A stretch of 64,000 bases of DNA from Porphyrobacter sp. GTDB taxonomy: Bacteria > Pseudomonadota > Alphaproteobacteria > Sphingomonadales > Sphingomonadaceae. This document shows positions 56,611-64,000 of the stretch, piece after piece (positions within the stretch are counted from its first letter, which is position 1; the number at the start of each line of letters is the position of its first letter). The notes under the pieces were generated by a model. That model had not been told where the DNA came from, did no database searches, and saw only the letters and a program-made list of their open reading frames with translations. Position numbers and translations under genes: made by a program. The stretch lies in contig JAGIBN010000011.1 of the NCBI GenBank assembly GCA_017744315.1, forward strand, positions 28,734-92,733, given 5' to 3'.

Positions 56611-56713
56611 GAGTAGAGAGTGGCATTTCTCCATTGCGTCGGGTCCGGCATTCAGCGCCCCCTGGACCTGGACCCTTGGATTTGGTTTTGCCCCTCATGG
56701 ACCACGATCGCGA

Positions 56714-57172
56714 TCAGCGGCGATCCACTCTCGCATTCTCGGCCGTCCCTGTGACGCGCACCCGGTCACCGACGCGATAATCGCGCGCATTGCCCGGCTG
56801 GACGAGCGAGACCGTCTCACCCGAGTCGAGCTGGATCACGAACTCGACGCCCTGCTGGCGGCTCGCTCCCTGGACCGAGCTGCCCGCTGCGCCGCCGGTC
56901 ACTGCGCCCGCGGTCGCCCCAGCTACGTTGGCCACCGTGCTCCCACCAATGGTGCTGCCCACAGCGCCGCCGATCACCGCACCGGTGATGGCACCAAGCC
57001 GGGTGTTTCCGGGCCGGATGTCGACCCCGCGAACCGAGGTGATGGTGCCGAACTGCACCGGCTGTATCTGGCCAGCCGTCGCGCCGCTGGCGTTGGTGGG
57101 CGAAGTCTTGCAGGCGGAAAGCGGTGCGACCAGAGCCAGGGGCACCGCGATCATCAGGATCACTCTTTTCAT
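56714..57172 (-). CDS. Glycine-zipper outer-membrane lipoprotein (SlyB/Pcp-like)
   Basis: A 152-residue predicted lipoprotein: signal sequence with lipobox LSAC at about residues 18-21, then a glycine-zipper region (LGAITGAVIGGAVGSTIGG; AGATAGAVTGGAAGSS) that can insert in a membrane, and a small C-terminal domain, GVEFVIQLDSGETVSLVQPG. The family includes SlyB and Pal-like envelope integrity proteins of unknown mechanism. The ATG at 57172 follows a strong gaggag site. Confidence 0.85.
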   Translation of the reverse strand: MKRVILMIAVPLALVAPLSACKTSPTNASGATAGQIQPVQFGTITSVRGVDIRPGNTRLGAITGAVIGGAVGSTIGGSTVANVAGATAGAVTGGAAGSSVQGASRQQGVEFVIQLDSGETVSLVQPGNARDYRVGDRVRVTGTAENARVDRR

Positions 57173-57364
57173 ATCAGTCTCCTCACACAGAGTGGCCACT
57201 TGGCGCTGAAAGCGGCGGTCGCGAGCCACGGGAGACGATCGCCGCGGGTGATACCCACCCGCTGAGTGGTAACGGGAACTGGAACTCTCTTGCCCCGATG
57301 GAGCACGACCGCCGTTTGGGCGCTCAGCATGCGGCCACCGGGCCGCTCGGAGCGGAAGCTCCGG

Positions 57365-57835
57365 TCATTTCGGACGCCAGACATAATTGCCTGCATCCAT
57401 CATGAGATTGAGGTGGAGCAGCCCGTCCTGAATTACGAAGGTCCGCACATTGGGCAGGCGCATCGCGATGTTGTCGAAGTTGCCGGGCGGACAGGCCGCC
57501 ATCGATGAGAAGCCCATCTTGAGCTCGAGGCTGCCGCTGCTCTTGCGATAGTCGGTGGAAGTCCACTGCCCGCCGCCGCGATTGCAGGCGAGTTGCATGG
57601 TGATGTTGCCATCGGGATTGAGCGTCAGAGTATAGACCTCGTCCTGCTTGGGCCGGATCGTTCCGATCGAGTCATCCGACGACTGGAAGTGATCGAGGTG
57701 CCATTCGGTCCCGACCAGCTTCGGCCCAGCCGAAGAGCTGCCGGTGGAGTCCGTGGCGCAAGCTGAAAGCCCGAATGCGAGCGACACGGCAGCCACCGGC
57801 AGCAACCCGGATTTGCGAAGCAGAGTTTGGCGCAC
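57365..57835 (-). CDS. META-domain lipoprotein
   Basis: A 156-residue predicted lipoprotein: signal sequence ending in the lipobox LSAC (about residues 23-26), then one META domain (LVGTEWHLDHFQSSDD; LACNRGGGQWTS; MGFSSMAACPP), named for META/HslJ proteins connected with secretion, motility or heat and antibiotic tolerance. The start is GTG at 57835, about 10 bp after an aaaggg site. The 192 bp between it and the glycine-zipper gene on the same strand hold no recognisable gene. Confidence 0.83.
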   Translation of the reverse strand: MRQTLLRKSGLLPVAAVSLAFGLSACATDSTGSSSAGPKLVGTEWHLDHFQSSDDSIGTIRPKQDEVYTLTLNPDGNITMQLACNRGGGQWTSTDYRKSSGSLELKMGFSSMAACPPGNFDNIAMRLPNVRTFVIQDGLLHLNLMMDAGNYVWRPK

Positions 57836-58027
57836 CGAGGGGCCCTTTCCCGACTAAACCTATGTGAATTCAGGGTTCTTTTTCGATTGGTTTATCGGGA
57901 GAATATCGCAGCCGGTATGGGCCGATCATCGGTATATACCCGCAAGTTGCCGGATCATTTCCCTGACAACGCCGCGGTCTGGCTCGATTTTTCGCTGCAG
58001 CCCGGTCGTGTTTGCGGGGCGGTGAAA

Positions 58028-58045
58028 CATTAAATCGATTTAATG
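58028..58045. promoter_or_regulatory. Perfect 18-bp AT-rich palindrome upstream of the DegP-type protease
   Basis: CATTAAATCGATTTAATG reads the same on both strands and stands out in this GC-rich DNA. It lies 73 bp before the protease start, a normal place for an operator. The binding factor is not known to me. Confidence 0.5.
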
Positions 58046-58117
58046 ATCGTGACAGACTGAGGTCATCCGACGCGTGCAGAAGGCAATGGACCTACACACG
58101 CAAAGGAACTCTACGGA

Positions 58118-59266
58118 ATGTTCGCACTATCGCATCGCAAGGCCCTGCTGGGAGCTGTGCTGCTGGGCACGGCGGCAGGCGCGTTTGCGGCCACGACCTC
58201 TCTGCAGGACCTCGGCAGCGGTCTCGTGGAAAGCGGGACTGGCGCGAGCGAAACGTTCTCCAACCCTTCCCCTGCCGTCGGTACCGGTTCTCTGGCTGAC
58301 ATGGTCGAGCGCGTCGGCCCGGCAGTCGTCCAGATCGAGGCCCGCATGGGCAACCAGACTTCCGAGATGGCGTTCGGCGGGCTTCCCTTCGGTGGCGATC
58401 CGCGCAGCCCGTTCGGCGGGCGCGGCGATGGCCAGGGCGAAATGGCCGTCGGCTCCGGCTTCGTCATCGACGCCAGCGGCATCGTAGTGACCAACAATCA
58501 CGTTGTCGAGAACGCCCAGGTCATCACCGTAAAGCTCAGCGATGGGCGCGAGCTTCCCGGCCGCGTCCTCGGCCGCGACCCCAAGACCGATCTCGCTGTC
58601 GTGAAGATCGAAGGCGGCGGCCCGTTCGAAGCGATCGCATGGGGTGACAGCGATCACGCCCGCGTTGGCGACGACATCTTTGCCGTCGGCAGCCCCTTCG
58701 GCCTCGGCAATACCGTCACCTCGGGCATCGTCTCGGCTCGCGGTCGAGAGATCGGTGCGGGTCCGTATGACGACTTCCTGCAGGTCGACGCCCCGATCAA
58801 TTCGGGCAACTCCGGCGGCCCGCTGTTTAACGCCGCCGGTCACGTGATCGGCGTCAACACCGCGATCTTCTCGCCGTCCGGCGGAAACGTGGGCATCGGC
58901 TTCGCGATCCCCTCGCGTCTCGCGCAATCGGTGGTGACCCAGATCGTCAAGGAAGGTCACGTTTCGCGCGGCCGGATCGGTGTCGCGCTACAGCCCCTCA
59001 ACGCCGAGATCGCGCAGCAGCTCGGCCTCTCGGACGCCAGAGGCGCGCTGATCGCCGATGTCGAGACCGGCGGCCCGGCCGCAGCGGCAGGACTTCAGCG
59101 CGGTGACGTGGTGACCTCTTTCAACGGCCGACCGATCCCGGACAGCCGTGAGCTCGCCCGAGCAGTCGCGTCGGCCAAGCCCGGCTCGACCCTTACGGCA
59201 GACATTATTCGCGACGGCCACGATAGCAGGGTGAACCTGCGCATCGCGGAGATGTCGGACAGTTAG
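58118..59266 (+). CDS. DegP/HtrA-type periplasmic serine protease, one PDZ domain
   Basis: A 382-residue trypsin-like protease of the Do family. A signal peptide or N-terminal membrane anchor (residues 8-25) is followed by the protease domain with His in VVTNNHVVENA, Asp in DPKTDLAVVKI and Ser in INSGNSGGPLF. A single PDZ domain (about residues 285-378) follows, making it closer to DegS/HhoB than to DegP with two. It should degrade misfolded envelope proteins or make a regulatory cut. The ATG at 58118 follows an aaagga site. Confidence 0.93.
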   Translation: MFALSHRKALLGAVLLGTAAGAFAATTSLQDLGSGLVESGTGASETFSNPSPAVGTGSLADMVERVGPAVVQIEARMGNQTSEMAFGGLPFGGDPRSPFGGRGDGQGEMAVGSGFVIDASGIVVTNNHVVENAQVITVKLSDGRELPGRVLGRDPKTDLAVVKIEGGGPFEAIAWGDSDHARVGDDIFAVGSPFGLGNTVTSGIVSARGREIGAGPYDDFLQVDAPINSGNSGGPLFNAAGHVIGVNTAIFSPSGGNVGIGFAIPSRLAQSVVTQIVKEGHVSRGRIGVALQPLNAEIAQQLGLSDARGALIADVETGGPAAAAGLQRGDVVTSFNGRPIPDSRELARAVASAKPGSTLTADIIRDGHDSRVNLRIAEMSDS

Positions 59267-59286
59267 TTTGAATGCGTAACCCTTTC

Positions 59287-59309
59287 CCCTCTCCCCACTC
59301 AGGAGAGGG
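59287..59309. repeat. Intergenic palindromic repeat
   Basis: CCCTCTCC / GGAGAGGG with a 7-base loop, followed by TGGGAGAGGGG. It belongs to the same family as the hairpins at 37081-37182 and lies between the convergent protease and histidine kinase genes, where it could also help termination. Confidence 0.6.
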
Positions 59310-59404
59310 TGGGAGAGGGGTCGGTTAGCCCCGCGGTCGATCCCCCCGTCGATCGCATGTTTGGCAGTCCTCCCCCCGGCCCCTCTCCCTCCATTTTTTG
59401 GCGA

Positions 59405-60802
59405 TCATTCCGGCTCCACCGCGCGTGGATCCGAGACGGGGAAACGCACCACCACCCGCAGGCCAGGTCCGTTGTCCTGAAGGTCGAGCGTGGCCCGATG
59501 GACCCGCGCGGCGGCGGCCACGATGCTGAGCCCGATGCCCACGCCCGGCATGCCGCGGCTTTCGTCCAGCCGCACGAACCGGGAAAGAACATCGGCTCGC
59601 CGATCGGGCGGTATGCCCGGCCCCTGGTCGGAGACGGTCAGAACCGCAGCATCCGCCTGCCGCTCGATCTCCACGGTCACGCTGCCGCCGGTGGGTGAAT
59701 ACTTGACCGCGTTGTCGAGCAGATTGATCAGGAGCTGACCGATCAAGGCCGGAGCCCCTCTGATGCTGACCGGCTCCGATCGCATCACCAGCGACACGCC
59801 CTTGTCCTCCGCGACCGGCTGGTAGAGTTCGACGGCATCTGCCGCGATCGCCGCGAGGTCGGCGTCGGCAAAGCTCACCGAGGTCGTCGCTTCGGCACGG
59901 GCAAGGTTGAGGATGTCCTCGATGATGCGCAGCAGCCCGGCGAGATCGTTGCGGCTATCGGCGATGATCTGCCGCAACTCTGTTTCGCTCGCACCGCGCA
60001 TCTCGGCCAGTTCCAGCCGGGCGCTGATGCGGGTCAGCGGCGTCTTGAGGTCGTGCGCCATCCCATCGGTCGCCGCACGCAGCGATCGCACCACGTGCTC
60101 GATCTCGACGAAGCACGCGTTGATCGTCTCTGCCAACCGTTCGTATTCGTCGTCGCGTCCCGATAGCGGCACGCGTTCCTCAAGGTTACCGGCCAGGAAA
60201 CGCGTGCCGGTGGTCGACACGTGCTCAACGAAGCCGAGCGCACGCCGGCTCAGTAGCCAGCCGAGCAGGAGGCCGAGGAAGCCAGTGATAAGCAGAGACC
60301 AGAACAGCGCCACGAGATATCTTTCGCGCAGGGCGATCCCGCTTTCGGCGATCTGACCAACGAGCAGGCGGTATCCGCCATCCAGCAGCACCGCGCGCGT
60401 TATCACCGTGCGGGAGTGAACGGTGCCGTCCGCGGAAATGACATTGGTCGAGAAGCGCTTGAAGCCTGGCTTGTCGACTTCGGCCGGCCAGGCCGTGAGG
60501 TTGCCGACCAAAGGCGTGCCATCGGGAGCGGCCAGGAGATAGAAGAACTCGTTCAAGCGCGACAAGGTCTGCTGCCGCCTGAGGAACGCCGCCAGCTCCA
60601 CCGGCCCGCCCGCATCGAAGCGCTCGATAAGGCTCGCGGTCTCGTCATCGAGCAGGCCTCGGGTCTTCTCCTCGAGGAAAGAGCTGGTCTGCAAGTACTG
60701 GACGGTCAGCGCGATGGTCGTGGTCAGCAACGCGATCAGCGTGATCCACAGTGCTCCGCGGAAGGCAGCAGAATGGGTCGCCGTGCGAGGGTCAGTTGCC
60801 AC
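59405..60802 (-). CDS. Sensor histidine kinase
   Basis: A 465-residue membrane histidine kinase. Transmembrane helices lie at about residues 14-35 and 167-188, flanking a periplasmic sensor of about 130 residues. Then come HAMP, the dimerisation domain with phosphorylated His in MAHDLKTPLTR, and the ATPase domain with INLLDNAVKYSP (N box), DQGPGIP (G1) and GVGIGLSIV (G2). The start is a GTG at 60802 that overlaps the response regulator stop by 11 bp. The signal sensed is unknown; the layout resembles QseC/PhoQ-like systems. Confidence 0.92.
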   Translation of the reverse strand: MATDPRTATHSAAFRGALWITLIALLTTTIALTVQYLQTSSFLEEKTRGLLDDETASLIERFDAGGPVELAAFLRRQQTLSRLNEFFYLLAAPDGTPLVGNLTAWPAEVDKPGFKRFSTNVISADGTVHSRTVITRAVLLDGGYRLLVGQIAESGIALRERYLVALFWSLLITGFLGLLLGWLLSRRALGFVEHVSTTGTRFLAGNLEERVPLSGRDDEYERLAETINACFVEIEHVVRSLRAATDGMAHDLKTPLTRISARLELAEMRGASETELRQIIADSRNDLAGLLRIIEDILNLARAEATTSVSFADADLAAIAADAVELYQPVAEDKGVSLVMRSEPVSIRGAPALIGQLLINLLDNAVKYSPTGGSVTVEIERQADAAVLTVSDQGPGIPPDRRADVLSRFVRLDESRGMPGVGIGLSIVAAAARVHRATLDLQDNGPGLRVVVRFPVSDPRAVEPE

Positions 60803-61469
60803 CGAGTCGGTATCCGGCGCCGCGAATTGTGTGGATCAATGGCGCCTCGCCTTCGCCGTCGATCTTCCCGCGCAGCCGGCTGATGTGCACGTCGATGACA
60901 TTGGTACCGGGATTGAAGCTGTAGTCCCAGATCGCCTCGAGCAACATGGTCCGCGTGACCACCTGCCCCGCGTGGCGCATCAGATAATCGAGCAACTGGT
61001 ATTCCTTCGGCAGCAATTCGATTCGTCGATCGCCGCGCGTTGCCGTCCGGGTCATCCGATCGAGCGCCAGGTCGCCGGTCGTCACCACGGTCTCGGCTTC
61101 CTTGCCCCCTCCCCGCCGCCGGCTCAACGCCATGATCCGCGCGAGCAGTTCCTGGAAGGAAAAGGGCTTGGTCAGGTAATCGTCCGCCCCGGCGTTGAGG
61201 CCCGCGACTCTGTCGTCGACCTGACCGAGCGCCGAAAGCACCAGCACGGGCGTATCGCGATCCTCGGCGCGAAAGGCGGTCAACACCGTCAGTCCGTCCA
61301 TCTGGGGCAGATTGCGATCCAGGATGATGGCATCGTAATCGTTGGTCATCGCGGCGGTGAGACCGTCGAGCCCTCCGCCGACATGGTCGCAGCTATGGCC
61401 AAGCTCGGCCAGGCCCTGCACGATGAAGGAGGCTGTGGACGGATCGTCTTCGATCAGCAGAAGTTTCAG
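60792..61469 (-). CDS. OmpR-family response regulator with probable CTG start
   Basis: A 225-residue two-domain regulator: a receiver (LLLIEDD acidic pair, phosphorylated Asp in AIILDRNLPQMDG, Lys in YLTKPFSF) and an OmpR-type winged helix (LLPKEYQLLDYLMRHAG; NVIDVHISRLRGKI; IRGAGYRLGGN). No ATG, GTG or TTG lies in frame between the tRNA-Cys gene and the first conserved residues. A CTG at 61467-61469, just after a gggagagg site, gives the usual family N-terminus MKLLLIEDD. It is followed by its kinase with an 11-bp overlap. Confidence 0.9.
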   Translation of the reverse strand: MKLLLIEDDPSTASFIVQGLAELGHSCDHVGGGLDGLTAAMTNDYDAIILDRNLPQMDGLTVLTAFRAEDRDTPVLVLSALGQVDDRVAGLNAGADDYLTKPFSFQELLARIMALSRRRGGGKEAETVVTTGDLALDRMTRTATRGDRRIELLPKEYQLLDYLMRHAGQVVTRTMLLEAIWDYSFNPGTNVIDVHISRLRGKIDGEGEAPLIHTIRGAGYRLGGN

Positions 61470-61572
61470 GATCCTCTCCCACTCACTTTGCCGTTTGACA
61501 GTAAAGTACGATGATCGCGGGCGCGCGCCAAGAGCGGTTGCTGCTGGCGGGGGTGAAATGTCAGATTGTGAG

Positions 61573-61646
61573 TGGAGGCCCGAGCCGGAATCGAACCGGC
61601 GTGCAAGGATTTGCAGTCCTCTGCGTAACCACTCCGCCATCGGGCC
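61573..61646 (-). tRNA. tRNA-Cys (GCA)
   Basis: The 74-base gene folds with acceptor arms GGCCCGA / TCGGGCC, T-loop GGTTCGAATCC and anticodon GCA in the loop ACTGCAAA; the 3' CCA is encoded. It is transcribed on the minus strand just upstream of the response regulator. Confidence 0.95.
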
Positions 61647-61756
61647 GGAACGGGCGCCACTAGCGAAAGGGCGGCGGGGGCGCAACGGACATTCGACCTT
61701 GGCTTGCCGCACGCACACATAAAGATTAGCGCGCTCTCGAAATACAAGAGGACACG

Positions 61757-63229
61757 ATGGCCGACGAAGTAAAGATGCAGCGAATCGCCGGGCACAGCGA
61801 AGAGCGATTCCTCGGCTCCGACGTGTTCGAAAGCTCGGGCCGCAATCTCCCTCCGCCGCGCAAGGGCGGAACGGTGCGCGAGGACGCGCGCGAGATCGAC
61901 ATCTACCACCAGTGCGACGTCGTTGTGATCGGCGGCGGCCCGGCGGGTTGCGCGGCGGCTTGGGCGGCGGCGAAGGCCGGTGCCGATGTGACGCTTGTGG
62001 AACGCTACAACTGCCTCGGCGGACTTTCGACGGGCGGCCTGGTCATGTGGATCGACCGTATGACCGACTGGCAGGGCAACCACGTCATCCAGGGATTCGC
62101 GCGCGAGTTCATCGAGCGGATGCCGCGCGAAGGAGTCGCCGGACCGCCCATGGCCGACTGGGGCAGCAAGGACCCCGCCAAGGTCCAGTACTGGGGCAAC
62201 CGCACCACCGCGTTCCATGGCATCGTCCAGTGGGCCCCGACGCTCGATCCTGAGCGGATGAAGCTCAATAACCAGGAAATGCTGCTGCAGGCCGGTGTGC
62301 GCATCGTGTTCCACGCCTGGGCCGCTCGGCCGCTGGTCGAGAATGGCGCAGCCAAAGGCGTGATCTTCGAATCGAAAGCCGGGCGCAACGCGATCCTTGC
62401 CAAGGTCGTGGTCGACACGACCGGAGACGGCGACATGTTCGCTCGCGCTGGGGCGGACTTCGACACCGACATCGAAGAAGGCGACGTCCACCACTCGATG
62501 AACACCGGCTGGGTGCTTGGCGGGGTCGACATGGATCGCTGGCTCGACTGGAAGATCCACAATCCGGATCAATTGCGCGAGTTCATGGAAATGGGCCGCA
62601 AGGAGCTCGGCTTCTTCCAAACGCCCTATGTCAGCTGGCGGAAGGACATCGCGCTATTCCTCGGCCCGCGCCAATCCGGCCTCTCGGCCCTCGATGTCGA
62701 CGACATGACCGAGGTCGAGATTCGCAGCCACCGCCTGATGGAAGGACACTGCCAGTTCTTCCGCCGCCACGCTCCGGGGTTCGAGGCGGTCTATAGCCTG
62801 CAAAGCGCCAGCCAGCTCGGCGTGCGCCATACACGACGCCTGGCCGGCATCGGCCGCATCGAACGCAAGAATTGGGGTGACGGCACCGCCGCGGCGGACG
62901 AGGTCGGCATCAGCCCGTCGATCAGCCCGAAGTTCCCGGTGGTCTCGGTCCCGTACGGCAGCCTTATACCGAGAGCCCTCGACGGACTTCTCGCGGCCGG
63001 TCGCCACATTAGCTGCGACGCGAACAGCCACGGCTTCATGCGCGAGATCCCGCAATGCTGGCTGACCGGCCACGCCGCAGGTGTCGGCGCCGCGGTTGCT
63101 GCAAACCGCGGAGTACAACCGCGCGAGGTCGACGTGAACGAGGTCCGCGCAATCCTGCGCCAGCAAGGCGCCCACCTCAGCGACGACGCGGCGGTTGCCG
63201 CTGCCGGGCAGGCCATAGCTGCGGAATAA
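61757..63229 (+). CDS. FAD-dependent oxidoreductase
   Basis: A 490-residue flavoprotein of the FAD_oxidored family. The dinucleotide-binding motif VVVIGGGPAGCAAAWAAAKAG begins near residue 56 (quoted core VIGGGPAGCAAA) and the ADP-ribose acidic residue is in VTLVERYNCLGG. Other conserved parts are VVDTTGDGDMFARAG and AAGRHISCDANSHG with the C-terminal flavin contact. About 50 residues precede the FAD domain. Related enzymes act on hydroxy or keto compounds, often in catabolic settings; no partner gene is adjacent. It stands alone between two tRNA genes. Confidence 0.87.
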   Translation: MADEVKMQRIAGHSEERFLGSDVFESSGRNLPPPRKGGTVREDAREIDIYHQCDVVVIGGGPAGCAAAWAAAKAGADVTLVERYNCLGGLSTGGLVMWIDRMTDWQGNHVIQGFAREFIERMPREGVAGPPMADWGSKDPAKVQYWGNRTTAFHGIVQWAPTLDPERMKLNNQEMLLQAGVRIVFHAWAARPLVENGAAKGVIFESKAGRNAILAKVVVDTTGDGDMFARAGADFDTDIEEGDVHHSMNTGWVLGGVDMDRWLDWKIHNPDQLREFMEMGRKELGFFQTPYVSWRKDIALFLGPRQSGLSALDVDDMTEVEIRSHRLMEGHCQFFRRHAPGFEAVYSLQSASQLGVRHTRRLAGIGRIERKNWGDGTAAADEVGISPSISPKFPVVSVPYGSLIPRALDGLLAAGRHISCDANSHGFMREIPQCWLTGHAAGVGAAVAANRGVQPREVDVNEVRAILRQQGAHLSDDAAVAAAGQAIAAE

Positions 63230-63314
63230 ACGGAGCGGCCGGGTCATTTCCGGCACTCTCTGCAATCTTACGCATTGCAGGGCACGTCCAAGGCCGATAA
63301 GGGCCCGCCGCAGT

Positions 63315-63390
63315 GCCGCTTTAGCTCAGTTGGTAGAGCACATCATTCGTAATGATGGGGTCACGTGTTCGAGTCACGTAAGCGGCACCA
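63315..63390 (+). tRNA. tRNA-Thr (CGT)
   Basis: A 76-base gene including the encoded CCA. Acceptor arms GCCGCTT / AAGCGGC, D-loop TAGCTCAGTTGGTAGAGCA, anticodon CGT in ATTCGTAA and T-arm ACGTG-TTCGAGT-CACGT are all complete. No attachment site or integrase gene is seen next to it. Confidence 0.95.
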
Positions 63391-63607
63391 TTTCCGGCAA
63401 ACGGCGACATTCCGCCATGCTGCTCGCTCGCACTCTGGTCATAGGTGGGCACCGCCGCAGGCAATGGCCGGTAGCGGACTGTCCGGATTCGGTCACCGCA
63501 AATTAGCTTGGAGCCATTCAGCATGCGACCCAGTCGCCTCGACGCGCGCGCCATAGCCGCTTGGCAAATCGGCCGATCCGCTGCAGTTTCCTGGCCAAAG
63601 ATAATAA

Positions 63608-63626
63608 GCGGGACGCGCGGTCCCGC
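63608..63626. repeat. Hairpin upstream of the G8-domain gene
   Basis: GCGGGAC / GTCCCGC with a 5-base loop, 18 bp before the start codon and just before its gagggg ribosome site. The rest of 63391-63644 shows no gene. Confidence 0.4.
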
Positions 63627-63644
63627 CTGAGGGGAATCACCGCC

Positions 63645-64000
63645 ATGCGCCTGGTATCTCGCGTGCTGCTCGTGTGTTTGCTTTTGCCGGGATCGCTGCT
63701 CGGCGCGGGTGGCGGAGCGGCCATCGCTCAGGACGACCATTCAACGCACATGAACGTCGTCGCAGACGCGGCGCCTGTAGCGATGCGCACGGTGCGCTGG
63801 TCCGATCCCGCCGCCTGGCCCGACCGTCAGGTACCGAGGGAAGGCGAGGCGGTCACCATCGCCAGGGACATGGACGTCATCCTCGACGTCACGCCCCCGG
63901 CGCTGCGCAGCATCACCGTGCAAGGCAAGCTGACCTTCGCCGACGAGCGCGATCTCGACCTCGTCACCGACTGGATCTACGTCCCCGGCGGCGAGGTGCA
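63645..64000 (+). CDS. Exported G8-domain protein, partial
   Basis: The first 118 codons of a gene that runs past the window edge. A signal peptide (about residues 1-28, ending AIAQ) is followed by a G8 domain start: TVRWSDPAAWPDRQVP, EGEAVTIARDMDVILDVTPPALRSITVQG (quoted as EGEAVTIARDMDVILD and PPALRSITVQG). G8 domains occur in large exported proteins that bind or cut polysaccharides, such as hyaluronidase-like enzymes. A gagggg site precedes the ATG at 63645. The catalytic part, if any, is outside the window. Confidence 0.8.
   Translation, partial: MRLVSRVLLVCLLLPGSLLGAGGGAAIAQDDHSTHMNVVADAAPVAMRTVRWSDPAAWPDRQVPREGEAVTIARDMDVILDVTPPALRSITVQGKLTFADERDLDLVTDWIYVPGGEV

Noticed and set aside
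63391..63644. Integrated element at the tRNA-Thr gene
   Set aside because: No integrase, no repeated tRNA 3' end and no change in composition next to it within the window.
63321..63740. A minus-strand frame over tRNA-Thr and the G8 gene start
   Set aside because: Part of it translates the tRNA gene, and the rest opposes a better supported signal peptide.

Overview
The window is chromosomal DNA of a GC-rich alphaproteobacterium, very probably a member of the Sphingomonadales (Novosphingobium, Sphingopyxis or Altererythrobacter type). The signs are an Entner-Doudoroff operon, a PhyR-type general stress regulator with GGAAC-N16/17-CGTT promoters, a lysine/alanine-rich phasin with a class I PHA synthase, TTGAC..GCTATC promoters, DUF465 and DUF1465 proteins, and the short palindromic repeats common between sphingomonad genes. 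The genus cannot be fixed from the sequence alone. I saw no insertion sequence, prophage, plasmid gene or CRISPR array. Two tRNA genes (Cys-GCA and Thr-CGT) lie near the right end.

Layout. 0-4 kb: the N-terminal part of an exported GH3 glucosidase, a secreted TPR-like protein, a YjbQ-family protein and a transglutaminase-like protease. 4-11.6 kb: one tightly overlapping operon zwf-edd-glk-eda followed by a divergent PEP carboxylase-like gene, turning glucose into pyruvate plus glyceraldehyde-3-phosphate with a possible link to oxaloacetate. 11.7-20.6 kb: envelope and housekeeping genes (L,D-transpeptidase, tilS, cpoB, a RodZ-like HTH protein, ptsP, two DUF465 proteins, DUF1465, an MBL hydrolase, DUF4230). 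21-29.6 kb: nadA, two transporters, a CitE-like lyase, lipB, a methyltransferase, an ArsC-like protein and an orphan [2Fe-2S] subunit.

29.6-35.6 kb is the main accessory block. A class II aldolase, led by a 31-residue membrane peptide, is divergent from VOC protein - MFS transporter - two tandem cupins resembling 2,4'-dihydroxyacetophenone dioxygenase - SDR dehydrogenase - Zn-dependent dehydrogenase. Two 12-bp near-palindromes exactly 20 bp apart sit in the shared promoter region. This looks like an uptake and breakdown pathway for an unknown, perhaps aromatic or keto, compound and is the best candidate here for an undescribed system.

36-37.7 kb is a general-stress-response node: phyR with a perfect EcfG promoter, a single-domain response regulator with a second perfect EcfG promoter, and between them a candidate small RNA with an EcfG-like promoter, a hairpin exposing a C7TC3 loop, and a terminator. 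The usual partners nepR and ecfG are not in the window.

37.7-49.9 kb: a GNAT-like protein, a fatty-acid desaturase, a repeat-containing lipoprotein, lptG/lptF, clpS, a phasin with a second internal start and two PhaR-like upstream operators, secreted proteins, phaC and an alanine-type aminotransferase. 50-53.2 kb: a sugar-acid style transporter plus dehydratase pair. 53.2-56.5 kb: an arcD-arcA-hdeD unit, an arginine deiminase module without arcB/arcC that may serve acid resistance. 56.7-64 kb: two small lipoproteins, a DegP-type protease, a two-component system whose regulator appears to start with CTG, an FAD-dependent oxidoreductase, and the start of an exported G8-domain protein.
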